Below, one piece after another: positions 1 to 5,941 of a DNA stretch of 5,941 bases (positions are counted from its first letter, which is position 1; the number at the start of each line of letters is the position of its first letter). Source of the DNA: Accumulibacter sp. (lineage in GTDB: Bacteria; Pseudomonadota; Gammaproteobacteria; Burkholderiales; Rhodocyclaceae); NCBI GenBank assembly GCA_003538495.1, contig DPSD01000172.1:1-5941 (forward strand). Direction: 5' to 3'. The notes under the pieces were generated by a model. The model was not told where the DNA came from. It saw only the letters and a list, made by a program, of their open reading frames with translations, and searched no databases. Both the position numbers and the translations under genes were made by a program.

Positions 1-1016
1 GTCGCCGCGAGCGACGCGGCGGTGGCGATCGGTTGGCGCTGCAAGGCCTGGTGAATGGCCAGTGCCGACGCCGCAGCGCGCCCCAGTACAGCGATCCGCT
101 GCCCGTCGGCGGCGGCCAGTTCCAGCAGGGGCCTGGCCGATGTCGCGGCCAGGGTGGCGCTCACCAGCACGGCATCGGCAAAGAACTCGAGCCAGGCTTC
201 CCAGTCGCCCGTCAGCCGCACCGAGTTGAGCAGCTCGTAATAGGTCTGCCGGTGCTCCTTGAAATGCAGACTCAGGTACAGCAGCGGCTCGCGCATCAGC
301 CCGTCCGCCGAGAGCTGCAGCGCGATCAGCAATCGACCGAGCCGGCCGTTGCCGTCGAGGAAGGGGTGGATGGTCTCGAACTGCACATGCGCCAGCGCCG
401 CCTTGACCAGCGGTGGTGTCGGCTCGGGCTGGTCGTGCAGGAAGCGCTCGAAGAGCCGCAGGCAGTCATCGATTTCGTTGACTGGAGGCGGCACGAACAC
501 CGCGTTGCCGGGCCGCGTGCCGCCGATCCAGACCTGACTGGTGCGAAACTCGCCAGGCGTGAGCGTGGCGCCGCGCCCGGAGTCGCCGATCAGCATGGCA
601 TGCACTTCGCGGAGCAGCCGCAGCGACAGCGGAAAACCGCCACGCAGCCGCTGCAGGCCGTGCTCCAGCGCCGCCACGTAGCGGCTCACCTCGCGCGCAT
701 CTTCCAGCGGCACGCCCGGCTGCTCGTCGAGTTCGAACAACATCAGGTCGGCGAGCGAAGACTGCGTGCCCTCGATCATCGACGACAGCACCGCCTCCTT
801 GCGCACGAAGCTGTAGAGCAGCAGCGCTGCGTTCGGCAGCAGGTCGGTCACCGCGTCGAGCCGGCCCAGCGCCACCAGTGCGGCGTCGAAGCGGCCGCGC
901 AGCGCCGGCGTCCAGTCGATCGCCGGCCGCGGCGGCAACGGCGCCGGGACGAAGGCCTGGAACGACTCGCCAGCGGTGGCAACCTTGAGGTAACGGCCTT
1001 GCAGCGGGCGCTTCAT
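1..1016 (-). CDS. Fic family protein (class II, Fic_N plus Fic domain), 3' end cut by window edge
   Basis: Fic proteins usually transfer AMP from ATP to a hydroxyl group on a target protein; the target here cannot be read. I translated the minus strand from the ATG at 1016-1014, giving 338 residues with no stop before the window edge. The catalytic motif HPFLDGNGRLGR is at residues 217-228 and complete, with the histidine, the acidic residue, the GNG loop and the last arginine all present. An N-terminal inhibitory motif of the S-x-x-x-E-G type is at residues 78-83 (SSMIEG). Its glutamate (E82) normally blocks productive ATP binding, which makes this a class II, self-inhibited Fic protein. A flap-like segment, TPGEFRTSQVWIGG, lies at about residues 152-165. 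Family members of this architecture usually run to about 370-390 residues and end in a winged-helix domain, which would lie outside the window. The gene is downstream of hsdMS on the same strand but separated from it by a terminator, so it is probably transcribed on its own. The start is preceded by only a weak Shine-Dalgarno-like AGG. Confidence 0.93.
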   Translation of the reverse strand, partial: MKRPLQGRYLKVATAGESFQAFVPAPLPPRPAIDWTPALRGRFDAALVALGRLDAVTDLLPNAALLLYSFVRKEAVLSSMIEGTQSSLADLMLFELDEQPGVPLEDAREVSRYVAALEHGLQRLRGGFPLSLRLLREVHAMLIGDSGRGATLTPGEFRTSQVWIGGTRPGNAVFVPPPVNEIDDCLRLFERFLHDQPEPTPPLVKAALAHVQFETIHPFLDGNGRLGRLLIALQLSADGLMREPLLYLSLHFKEHRQTYYELLNSVRLTGDWEAWLEFFADAVLVSATLAATSARPLLELAAADGQRIAVLGRAAASALAIHQALQRQPIATAASLAA

Positions 1017-1028
1017 CGGTGGCGGGAA

Positions 1029-1057
1029 CCTAAAATAGCGGCGAGCGCTATTTTAGG
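1029..1057. promoter_or_regulatory. Perfect 12-bp inverted repeat upstream of fic, probable operator
   Basis: The arms CCTAAAATAGCG (1029-1040) and CGCTATTTTAGG (1046-1057) are exact reverse complements separated by GCGAG, and lie 12 bases upstream of the fic ATG. The right arm read on the minus strand contains TAAAAT (1055-1050), a five-of-six match to a -10 box. The symmetry therefore covers the putative promoter and start region, as expected for a repressor site. There is no T-run directly after the arms in either direction, so a terminator is less likely. Autoregulation by the expected C-terminal winged helix of Fic is an inference. Confidence 0.6.
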
Positions 1058-1079
1058 ATGGTGAGGATTTGTAAAACAA
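1050..1079 (-). promoter_or_regulatory. Candidate sigma-70-type promoter for fic
   Basis: On the minus strand TTGTTT (1079-1074) is followed after 18 bases by TAAAAT (1055-1050). The -10 matches well, while the -35 matches only in its first three bases. Transcription would begin near 1043, giving a leader of about 26 bases before the fic ATG at 1016. The -35 overlaps the T-rich tail of the hsdS terminator. Confidence 0.35.
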
Positions 1080-1094
1080 GCCCGGCGGCCGGGC
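1071..1094 (-). terminator. Rho-independent-type terminator after hsdS
   Basis: Read on the minus strand, GCCCGGCCGCCGGGC (1094-1080) folds into a short, very GC-rich hairpin and is followed at once by TTGTTTTAC. It lies 27 bases after the hsdS stop codon. The T-run is interrupted, so some read-through into fic is possible. Confidence 0.6.
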
Positions 1095-1121
1095 AGGCGT
1101 GGATGAACTCACTGCGCACGG

Positions 1122-2309
1122 CTATAGATCTCCCCGGAAGGCACGGTGCTGGAGGGAGGCGAAGAGGGCGTCGAGTTGGGCGAGCGACGCGCGGTGGGCG
1201 GCTCTAATCTCGTTGACGGCTGCAATCCTTCGCGCATAGTCGCGCTGCAATTCGACCGAGGGAAGCTCAATCCTCAATCCTTTGAACTCCCCAAGTGAGA
1301 ATCGCGCGCGAGTCGCCTCGACAGTAATGCCAGCGACTTTCCATTTCCCGATCGAAGAATTGAGGTATCCGACAACGAACTCTGGGGACGCCACCTCACG
1401 CTCCACTCTGATTCGAATTACGTCCTGCGTCACGACCGCTGGCGGGTTACCGGCAGGATAGACAGCCGCGATGCCCGGTGGGTCTCCCACTTTAGCCACC
1501 AAGACGTCCCCGGCAGTGACTGTGCATACCGCGAGGTCGTGTGCCTTTCGTTCAGAAACGCAAGACTTGCTCACTCTTCGGTATTCGCCGTCTCTGATGT
1601 CGCGGATGTAGATGACCGGAACACCCTCGTCTTGAAGCTCTTGCGTAAGAAGGTCGCTACCAAAAGGTCCGTTCACGAATGCGCCGCGAGAGGCTTCAGC
1701 GATCTGAGCAAGGGGGATGACTCGTTGCGACTTAGGCGCTTCGCGGTGGATGTTGAGGAAGATGGATTGGGTGAGGGTGTCGAGTTGGGCGAGGGCGGCG
1801 CGGCGCTTGGCGCGCAGCGCGTCCGCTTTATCCAGGATATCCGCAATCCGCCGCTGCTCTGGCAACGGAGGGAGGGGAATCCGGAGTTCCTTGAGCTTTC
1901 CAAGGTATAAGCCGGCCTGTGAGGACTGATTGGATGAGCGGGCCAGTTGTGCTTGGAACTCGCGGGTTTGCGATACGTGGTAGAGAAATCGAGGCCAGAG
2001 AGCGCCTTGCTTCGGGCGTATTACAGCCACACTTCGTTGAAACACCAGCGGACGTATTTCGTCTACAACTGCCGCGCGGCCAATTGTTCCAACGATTGTC
2101 AGCAGCACGTCGCCCATCACAAGCGGCAGCCGCTTCTTGAAGTGATCGTATTCGACGTCCGACGTGTACCGGTCGGTTTCAAAGTTGAGCCTGCCGTCCT
2201 TCACGTTCTGAGCGCTGAGGACGGGTACACCAACTTCGGCCCGTACCGGCGAGCCGTGAGTTCCATCGAGCACGAACTCGGTGACGTCTTTGATGAGTGC
2301 GATTCTCAT
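1122..2309 (-). CDS. hsdS: Type I restriction-modification specificity subunit HsdS
   Basis: HsdS gives DNA sequence specificity to a type I enzyme: two target recognition domains (TRDs) each read half of a split site, and two conserved helical regions bind the HsdM subunits and set the spacing. The 395-residue product has this plan. TRD1 is about residues 1-145. The central conserved region, 146-190, includes PLPPLPEQRRIADILDKADA and ends in AALAQLDTLTQSIF. TRD2 is about 195-345. A C-terminal conserved region, 347-395, repeats the helix as ASLAQLDALFASLQHRAF. Length is normal for the family and the frame is unbroken. The ATG at 2309-2307 overlaps the hsdM stop (ATGA), with GGAGGGG eight bases upstream, so translation is coupled to hsdM. 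The TRDs look less GC-biased than the conserved helices, consistent with TRD exchange. The recognised sequence cannot be predicted from this alone. Confidence 0.95.
   Translation of the reverse strand: MRIALIKDVTEFVLDGTHGSPVRAEVGVPVLSAQNVKDGRLNFETDRYTSDVEYDHFKKRLPLVMGDVLLTIVGTIGRAAVVDEIRPLVFQRSVAVIRPKQGALWPRFLYHVSQTREFQAQLARSSNQSSQAGLYLGKLKELRIPLPPLPEQRRIADILDKADALRAKRRAALAQLDTLTQSIFLNIHREAPKSQRVIPLAQIAEASRGAFVNGPFGSDLLTQELQDEGVPVIYIRDIRDGEYRRVSKSCVSERKAHDLAVCTVTAGDVLVAKVGDPPGIAAVYPAGNPPAVVTQDVIRIRVEREVASPEFVVGYLNSSIGKWKVAGITVEATRARFSLGEFKGLRIELPSVELQRDYARRIAAVNEIRAAHRASLAQLDALFASLQHRAFRGDL
1164..1793. repeat. Imperfect 21-bp direct repeat inside hsdS (1164-1184 and 1773-1793)
   Basis: The two copies differ at one base (1169 C versus 1778 T) and share GTCGAGTTGGGCGAG. 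They encode the equivalent helix (SLAQLDAL and ALAQLDTL) in the C-terminal and central conserved regions of HsdS. The copies are 609 bases apart, exactly 203 codons, so recombination between them would remove the second TRD without changing the frame. Confidence 0.8.
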
Positions 2310-3856
2310 CCCAGCATCCCCTCCAACTCCCTCATCCCCCGCTGAATCTCCTCCTCCAGCTTCGCCAGGTCGGCAAGGATCTCCTTCGGCGCGCGGTGTT
2401 CGACCGCCTCATGCACCACTTCCTTGTAGCGATTGAGCGAGAGGTCGTAGCCCTGCGCGGCGATGTCGGCCTTCGGCACGCAGAAGCTCTGCGCCGTGCG
2501 CGGGCGTTCGCGCTCGGCGCCATTGCGCTCGGCCCAGCGCGCCAGCACGTCGGGCAGGTTGTTCTTGCCGTGCTCCTCCCCGTCGAGCGCGCTACGCGGT
2601 ACGGGGCCGAGCTTGTCTTCGGGCAGCAGCGGCGTGCGCTTGTCGTCGAGGCTCCAGCCGTCGGCCGCGACGTCGTAGAACCAGACCTGGTCGGTGCCGC
2701 CGGAGTTGGTCTTGGTGAATAACAGGATGGCGGTGGACACGCCGGCGTAGGGCTTGAAAACGCCGCCGGGCAGCTTGACGACGGCGTCGAGCTTCTGGTC
2801 TTCGACCAGCATCCGGCGCAGTTGCTTGTGCGCGGTACTGGAGCCGAACAGCACGCCGTCGGGAACGATCACCGCGGCGCGGCCGCCGGGTTTGAGCAGG
2901 CGCAGGAAGAGCGCGAGGAAGAGCAGCTCGGTCTTCTTCGTCTTGACGATCTGCAGCAGGTCCCTGGCGGTGTTCTCGTAGTCGAGACTGCCGGCGAAGG
3001 GCGGATTGGCGAGCAGCAGTGTGTACTTCTCCTCCTCGCCGGCGTGGTCCTGCGCCAGCGAGTCGCGGTAACGGATGTCGGGGTTCTCGACGCCGTGCAG
3101 CAGCATGTTCATGCTGCCGATGCGCAGCATGGTGTTGTCGAAGTCGAAGCCATGGAACATGTGCTGATGGAAATGCTCGCGCCGCCTGGCATCGTGCAGG
3201 AGGTTCGGGTGGCGTTGGCGCAGGACCTCTCCGGCCGTGACCAGGAAACCGGCCGTGCCGCAGGCCGGGTCGCAGATCACGTCGGTCGGCTGCGGCGCGG
3301 TCAGCTCGACCATCAGCCGGATGATGTGGCGCGGCGTGCGGAACTGGCCGTTCTGCCCGGCGCTGGCGATCTTGCCGAGCATGTATTCGTAGACGTCGCC
3401 CTTGGTGTCGCGGTCCTCCATCGGTACGGCGTCGAGCAGGTCCACCACCTTGGCCAGCAGCGCCGCCGACGGAATGGTGAAGCGTGCATCCTGCATGTGC
3501 TGCGCGTAGGTGGAGCCGTCGCCGCCGAGCGTGCGCAGGAAAGGGAAGACGTGCTCGCTGACCACGGCGTACATCTCGCTCGCGGCGAAGTGCTTGAAGC
3601 GCGACCAGCGCAGGTTTTCGAAGGAGTGGCCGCCGTTCTTGCCGATGCCGTCGTTGCCCTCGGGGAAGATCCGGCGCGTCATCGGCGTTCCGAGCCGGGC
3701 GGAGCGGTTTTCTTCCAGCGTGTGCAGGTCGTCCAGCCGGCGCAGGAAGAGCAGGTAGGTGATCTGCTCGATCACCTCGAGCGGGTTGGAGATGCCGCCG
3801 GACCAGAAGGCGTTCCAGATCTGGTCGATCTGGCTCTTGATGTTGCCGGTGATCAT
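2306..3856 (-). CDS. hsdM: Type I restriction-modification DNA methyltransferase subunit HsdM
   Basis: HsdM is the S-adenosylmethionine-dependent N6-adenine methyltransferase subunit, working as M2S with HsdS or with HsdR in the restriction complex. The 516-residue product begins MITGNIKSQIDQIWNAFWSG, the usual N-terminus of this HsdM group, followed by the N-terminal helical domain. At 170-185 is the typical GQFRTPRHIIRLMVEL. The cofactor motif I, DPACGTAGF, is at 196-204 and the catalytic NPPF motif at 284-287. The C-terminal tail (AAQGYDLSLNRYKEVV, 466-481) contacts HsdS in relatives. I chose ATG 3856-3854 because family homology starts there and GGAG lies nine bases upstream. The frame stays open to an ATG at 3991, but those 45 extra residues look non-conserved. 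GGAG can pair with CTCC just before the ATG, forming a small hairpin that may dampen initiation. All catalytic motifs are intact, so methylation is probably functional. Confidence 0.96.
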   Translation of the reverse strand: MITGNIKSQIDQIWNAFWSGGISNPLEVIEQITYLLFLRRLDDLHTLEENRSARLGTPMTRRIFPEGNDGIGKNGGHSFENLRWSRFKHFAASEMYAVVSEHVFPFLRTLGGDGSTYAQHMQDARFTIPSAALLAKVVDLLDAVPMEDRDTKGDVYEYMLGKIASAGQNGQFRTPRHIIRLMVELTAPQPTDVICDPACGTAGFLVTAGEVLRQRHPNLLHDARRREHFHQHMFHGFDFDNTMLRIGSMNMLLHGVENPDIRYRDSLAQDHAGEEEKYTLLLANPPFAGSLDYENTARDLLQIVKTKKTELLFLALFLRLLKPGGRAAVIVPDGVLFGSSTAHKQLRRMLVEDQKLDAVVKLPGGVFKPYAGVSTAILLFTKTNSGGTDQVWFYDVAADGWSLDDKRTPLLPEDKLGPVPRSALDGEEHGKNNLPDVLARWAERNGAERERPRTAQSFCVPKADIAAQGYDLSLNRYKEVVHEAVEHRAPKEILADLAKLEEEIQRGMRELEGMLG

Positions 3857-4056
3857 GAGGAGATGCTCCGAATGGTGGTCTCGTTGAGCATTGGCGGCAT
3901 GCTCGCCTTCGCCGAGGTACCCAAACGCGCCAGCCGAGGTGATCAGCATCCATACCGTGGTCGCCAGGGTCCTGTAGATCCGGAGCATCACGGGTGCCGT
4001 GGTCCACTGCTTGTACAGGAGGAGCAGCGATTGTAGTACAGATTGACCGGCATCCC
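3857..4056. other. Region upstream of hsdM, no gene recognised
   Basis: This stretch holds the hsdM leader and the joint to the polA fragment. The minus frame of hsdM has no stop back to 3991, yet the extension does not look like an HsdM N-terminus. A weak -10-like TACAAT is present on the minus strand at 4035-4030, without a convincing -35 at the right distance, so the hsdM promoter is not located with confidence. Weak base-level resemblance to polA may extend left of 4057 towards about 4030. Confidence 0.4.
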
Positions 4057-4452
4057 GCGTTCGCCGGGCGGCGCGAGCTCGATCTCGAACGCGGCGCCGC
4101 GCAGGCCTACATCGAGCGTTATTTCGCGCGTTACCCTGGGGTGGCGCGCTACATGGCGACGACGCGCGAGGCCGCCAGGACGCAGGGCTATGTCGAAACG
4201 GTTTTCGGCCGCCGGCTGTGACTGCCGGAAATCCGCTCGAGCCAGGCCGGTCGCCGCCAGGGCGCCAAGCGGGCGGCGATCAACGCCCCGATGCAGGGTT
4301 CGGCGGCCGATCTCATCAAGTCGGCGATGATCGCCGTGCAGGGCTGGCTCGACGCCGAGCGCCTGCAGACACGCCTCTTGATGCAGGCGCACGACGAACT
4401 CATCCTCGAAGTGCCGGACGACGAACTGGCGCGTGTGCGCGGGGAACTGCCG
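4057..4452 (+). pseudogene. polA: DNA polymerase I fragment (polymerase domain, near C-terminus), with in-frame TGA
   Basis: The plus frame reads LDLERGAAQAYIERYFARYP and continues through GYVETVFGRRL, a TGA stop (4219-4221), then LPEIRSSQAGRRQGAKRAAI, NAPMQGSAADLIKSAMIAVQ and MQAHDELILEVPDD. This matches the late palm/fingers part of bacterial PolI, including motif C (HDE at 4390-4398). In E. coli the same place reads GRRLYLPDIKSS; the stop occupies the Tyr/Trp position, so a TGG to TGA change is likely. The frame is the same before and after the stop. Motif A and the RRxxKxxNFGxxYG helix are not present as recognisable sequence upstream. Resemblance stops after ELP (4450-4452), leaving out roughly the last 35-40 residues. 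The first codons (4057-4077) are diverged. With no start, no catalytic aspartate of motif A and a nonsense codon, it cannot be an active polymerase. It is a displaced gene fragment lodged between hsdM and the hsdR relic; an intact polA should exist elsewhere. Confidence 0.9.
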
Positions 4453-4665
4453 TCGTCGGCTGTTGGTTGGACCGGAGATCTCCGCACGAGAAAGATCACC
4501 CCCGCCAATCGGCCCGTGGCCGACGGTCGTACGGTGCGCCCCCCGACGACGCCGTGTGGCTGCTTTGCGGAAAACGCTCTCAACGGCTACTATCGGCCAG
4601 AGCCGGCCGTAGCAGCCCAAGAAATCGAGCCGGACGAACGGCAGCGAACTCATCAGTGAATCCCA
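4453..4665. other. Gene-free joint between the polA fragment and the hsdR relic
   Basis: No coding sequence is recognisable on either strand, although several frames are open by chance. It contains a perfect 12-bp palindrome, CGGAGATCTCCG, at 4473-4484. It also holds an interrupted stem at 4586-4613: GCTAC pairs with GTAGC and the inner GGCC with GGCC, around a 6-base loop and a 4-base bulge. The minus-strand text around 4560-4620 (GGCTCTGGCCGATAGTAGCC) reminds me of short interspersed intergenic sequences in proteobacterial genomes; this is memory-based and unverified. There is no clear Shine-Dalgarno before the ATG at 4666. Confidence 0.35.
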
Positions 4666-5840
4666 ATGACAACGACAGAAAGCCAGATTGAGCAGGATCT
4701 GATCGCCAAGCTTGAAGCGCTGAAATACGACTATCGACCGGAGATTTGTGATCGGGCATCGCTGGAGGCAAATTTCCGCGAAAAATTCCAGAAACTGAAC
4801 CGCGTTAGCCTGAGCAACAGCGAATTTGAACGGCTGAAGGACGATCTGGTTACGGCCGATGTCTTTGCCGCATCCCGCCGTCTGCGCGAGATCAACAGCT
4901 TCGAGCGCGACGATGGCACGCCGCTGTTCTACACACTGGTCAATATCAAGGACTGGTGCAAAAACACCTTCCAGGCCGGTTGCGTCGAAGCAAACACCCA
5001 CACCGAGACCCTGGTCCGACGGCTGCTATCCACCGACTACACCGACAAGGTGATCGTCACCACCATCCAGAAGCTGGGTATCGCGCTCGACGGCACCCAA
5101 AAGCGCAAATACAAGGAACGCCTGGAGGCGCTGCGCAACAAGCGCGTGGTCTTCATCTTCGACGAATGCCACCGCTCCCAGTTTGGCGACAACCACAAGG
5201 CCATCAAAGACTTCTTCCCGAATGCACAGCTCTTCGGCTTCACCGGCACGCCCATCTTTGGCGACAACGCCAGCAAAGTGAAGGTGCAAGACCAGCAAGC
5301 CAACGACATCACCACGGAAGACGTCTTCGAGAAGCAATTGCACGCCTACACCATCACCCACGCCATTGCAGACCGCAACGTGCTGCAATTTCACGTCGAC
5401 TACTTCAAGGCCGACGGCAAGGACAAAGACAAGGCCACTGGCGAACTCAAGCAGCAAGCCGTGGCGGACACCATTCTAGCCAAGCATGACACCGCCACCG
5501 CCGGGCGCAAGTTCAACGCCCTGCTGGCCTGCGCCAGCATCAACCACGCCATTGCCTACCACGAACTTTTCAAGGAAACCCAGGCCAGGCGCTTGGCGGC
5601 AGACCCGAGCTTTCGCCCACTCAATATCGCCTGCGTATTCTCGCCACCGGCCGAAGGCGACAAGGACGTGCAGCGCCTCAAGACCAGGCTCGACCAGTAC
5701 ACCGATCTCACCGAGGTCGAGCAGGCCAACATTGCCGCCGTGATGCCCGAAGACCAGCTCAAAGCCTTCCGCGGCGCGTATCTCGAAACCGCCAGGCGCC
5801 TCAAGGCCCGGCAGGGCACCGGCCAGCCAGACCGGCTCAG
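4666..5840 (+). pseudogene. hsdR: Type I restriction subunit HsdR relic with two internal deletions and lost C-terminus
   Basis: HsdR is the ATP-driven translocase and nuclease of type I enzymes. The frame opens at ATG 4666 with MTTTESQIEQDLIAKLEALK, the normal N-terminus of one HsdR group, and runs to DGTPLFYTLVNIKDWCKNTF (residue 102). It then jumps directly to QAGCVEANTHTETLVRRLLS, which in relatives lies some 240 residues later. The missing block should hold the PD-(D/E)xK nuclease core and the Walker A GSGKT. DECH (166-169) and TGTP (193-196) are present. A second jump at FSPPAEGDKDVQ to RLKTRLDQYTDL (about residue 336, base 5673) should remove about 200 residues with helicase motifs V and VI. 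Resemblance ends near KARQGTG (about 5823), and the frame then runs on through unrelated sequence to the window edge. Both internal joints keep the frame, and no stop interrupts it. It cannot cleave or translocate as read. It faces away from hsdM, unlike the common co-directional hsd order. Deletion sizes come from remembered relatives. Confidence 0.88.
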
Positions 5841-5852
5841 CGGAGCTACTAG

Positions 5853-5941
5853 GCTGCGCGCAACGCGGCGGGCATTGCCGCCGAGGGCGGCATCCACAGT
5901 CTTCGCCACGCCTCCGCCACGCACCTGCTCGAAGCCGGCGT
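5853..5941 (+). pseudogene. Tyrosine recombinase (phage-integrase family) catalytic-domain fragment, running off the window
   Basis: In the frame starting at 5853 the sequence reads AARNAAGIAAEGGIHSLRHA followed by SATHLLEAGV. The HxLRH box (residues HSLRH, bases 5895-5909) is the second conserved cluster of tyrosine recombinases, carrying the catalytic histidine and arginine. The GGIHSLRH...ATHLLEAG wording is closest, from memory, to integrases found beside IS91-type elements and to integron-like integrases. A TAG stop at 5850-5852 lies directly upstream in this frame, so the N-terminal domain and first catalytic arginine are missing. The active-site tyrosine, if retained, is outside the window. 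The frame differs from that of hsdR, so this is a joint and not a functional fusion. It is most likely the truncated end of a mobile-element gene that replaced the hsdR 3' end. Confidence 0.8.

Noticed and set aside
1029..1057. Inverted repeat as a transcription terminator
   Set aside because: It has no T-run following either arm and lies upstream of fic, so an operator fits better.
33..1064. 343-codon open frame on the plus strand
   Set aside because: It is rich in Arg, Gln and His with no recognisable domain, and lies antisense to the clear Fic gene; long shadow frames are expected in GC-rich DNA.
3857..3991. Longer hsdM starting at ATG 3991
   Set aside because: The extra 45 residues do not resemble HsdM, whose family N-terminus begins at MITGN; GGAG precedes the 3856 start.
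2592..4007. 471-codon minus-strand frame overlapping hsdM
   Set aside because: Arg/Ala/Pro-rich out-of-frame reading of hsdM, without family motifs.
2822..4036. 404-codon plus-strand frame
   Set aside because: Antisense to hsdM, with low-complexity composition and no motifs.
3988..5001. 337-codon minus-strand frame
   Set aside because: It spans antisense of the polA fragment, the spacer and the hsdR N-terminus, three unrelated pieces, so it cannot be one conserved gene.
5026..5457. 143-codon minus-strand frame rich in Val and Leu
   Set aside because: Antisense to the hsdR relic; its hydrophobic look mirrors hsdR codons.
4666..5941. hsdR-recombinase fusion protein
   Set aside because: The recombinase motif is in a different frame from hsdR and has a TAG just upstream; the hsdR frame reads meaningless residues there.
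1..5941. CRISPR array, tRNA or rRNA genes
   Set aside because: No regularly spaced repeats, tRNA-like cloverleaf or rRNA-like conserved stretch was seen on reading either strand.

Overview
The window is GC-rich and carries a damaged type I restriction-modification locus with a Fic gene beside it. Codon preference is strongly for G/C-ending codons. A fragment of DNA polymerase I and the HsdM, HsdS and HsdR sequences all read like betaproteobacterial proteins, possibly from the Rhodocyclales. That assignment is inference from remembered family sequences; no search was run.

Layout from left to right. Bases 1-1016 (minus) hold a class II Fic (AMPylase-type) gene whose 3' end lies beyond the window. 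Bases 1029-1094 hold a perfect 12-bp inverted repeat just upstream of fic and a rho-independent-type terminator for the preceding operon. Bases 1122-3856 (minus) hold an intact-looking hsdM-hsdS operon with a 4-base ATGA overlap. Bases 4057-4452 (plus) are an internal piece of polA with an in-frame TGA, lacking both ends of the gene. Bases 4453-4665 have no gene. Bases 4666 to about 5840 (plus) are an hsdR relic. It starts with a normal HsdR N-terminus but appears to have lost two large internal blocks and its C-terminus, while remaining one open frame. From about 5853 to the edge (plus) is a start-less piece of a tyrosine recombinase catalytic domain, in a different frame from hsdR.

How the parts work together. 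HsdM and HsdS together can form a methyltransferase. The HsdR relic keeps the DECH box and the TGTP motif. By comparison with the family it lacks the nuclease core, the Walker A loop, the late helicase motifs and the C-terminal region. The locus therefore most likely methylates without restricting, unless an intact hsdR lies elsewhere. The polA fragment and the recombinase fragment on either side of the relic indicate repeated rearrangement of the segment upstream of hsdM. I do not see convincing evidence of a wholly new system. The strongest observation is the in-frame, block-wise loss inside hsdR next to an intact hsdMS pair, followed by the inverted repeat over the putative fic promoter.
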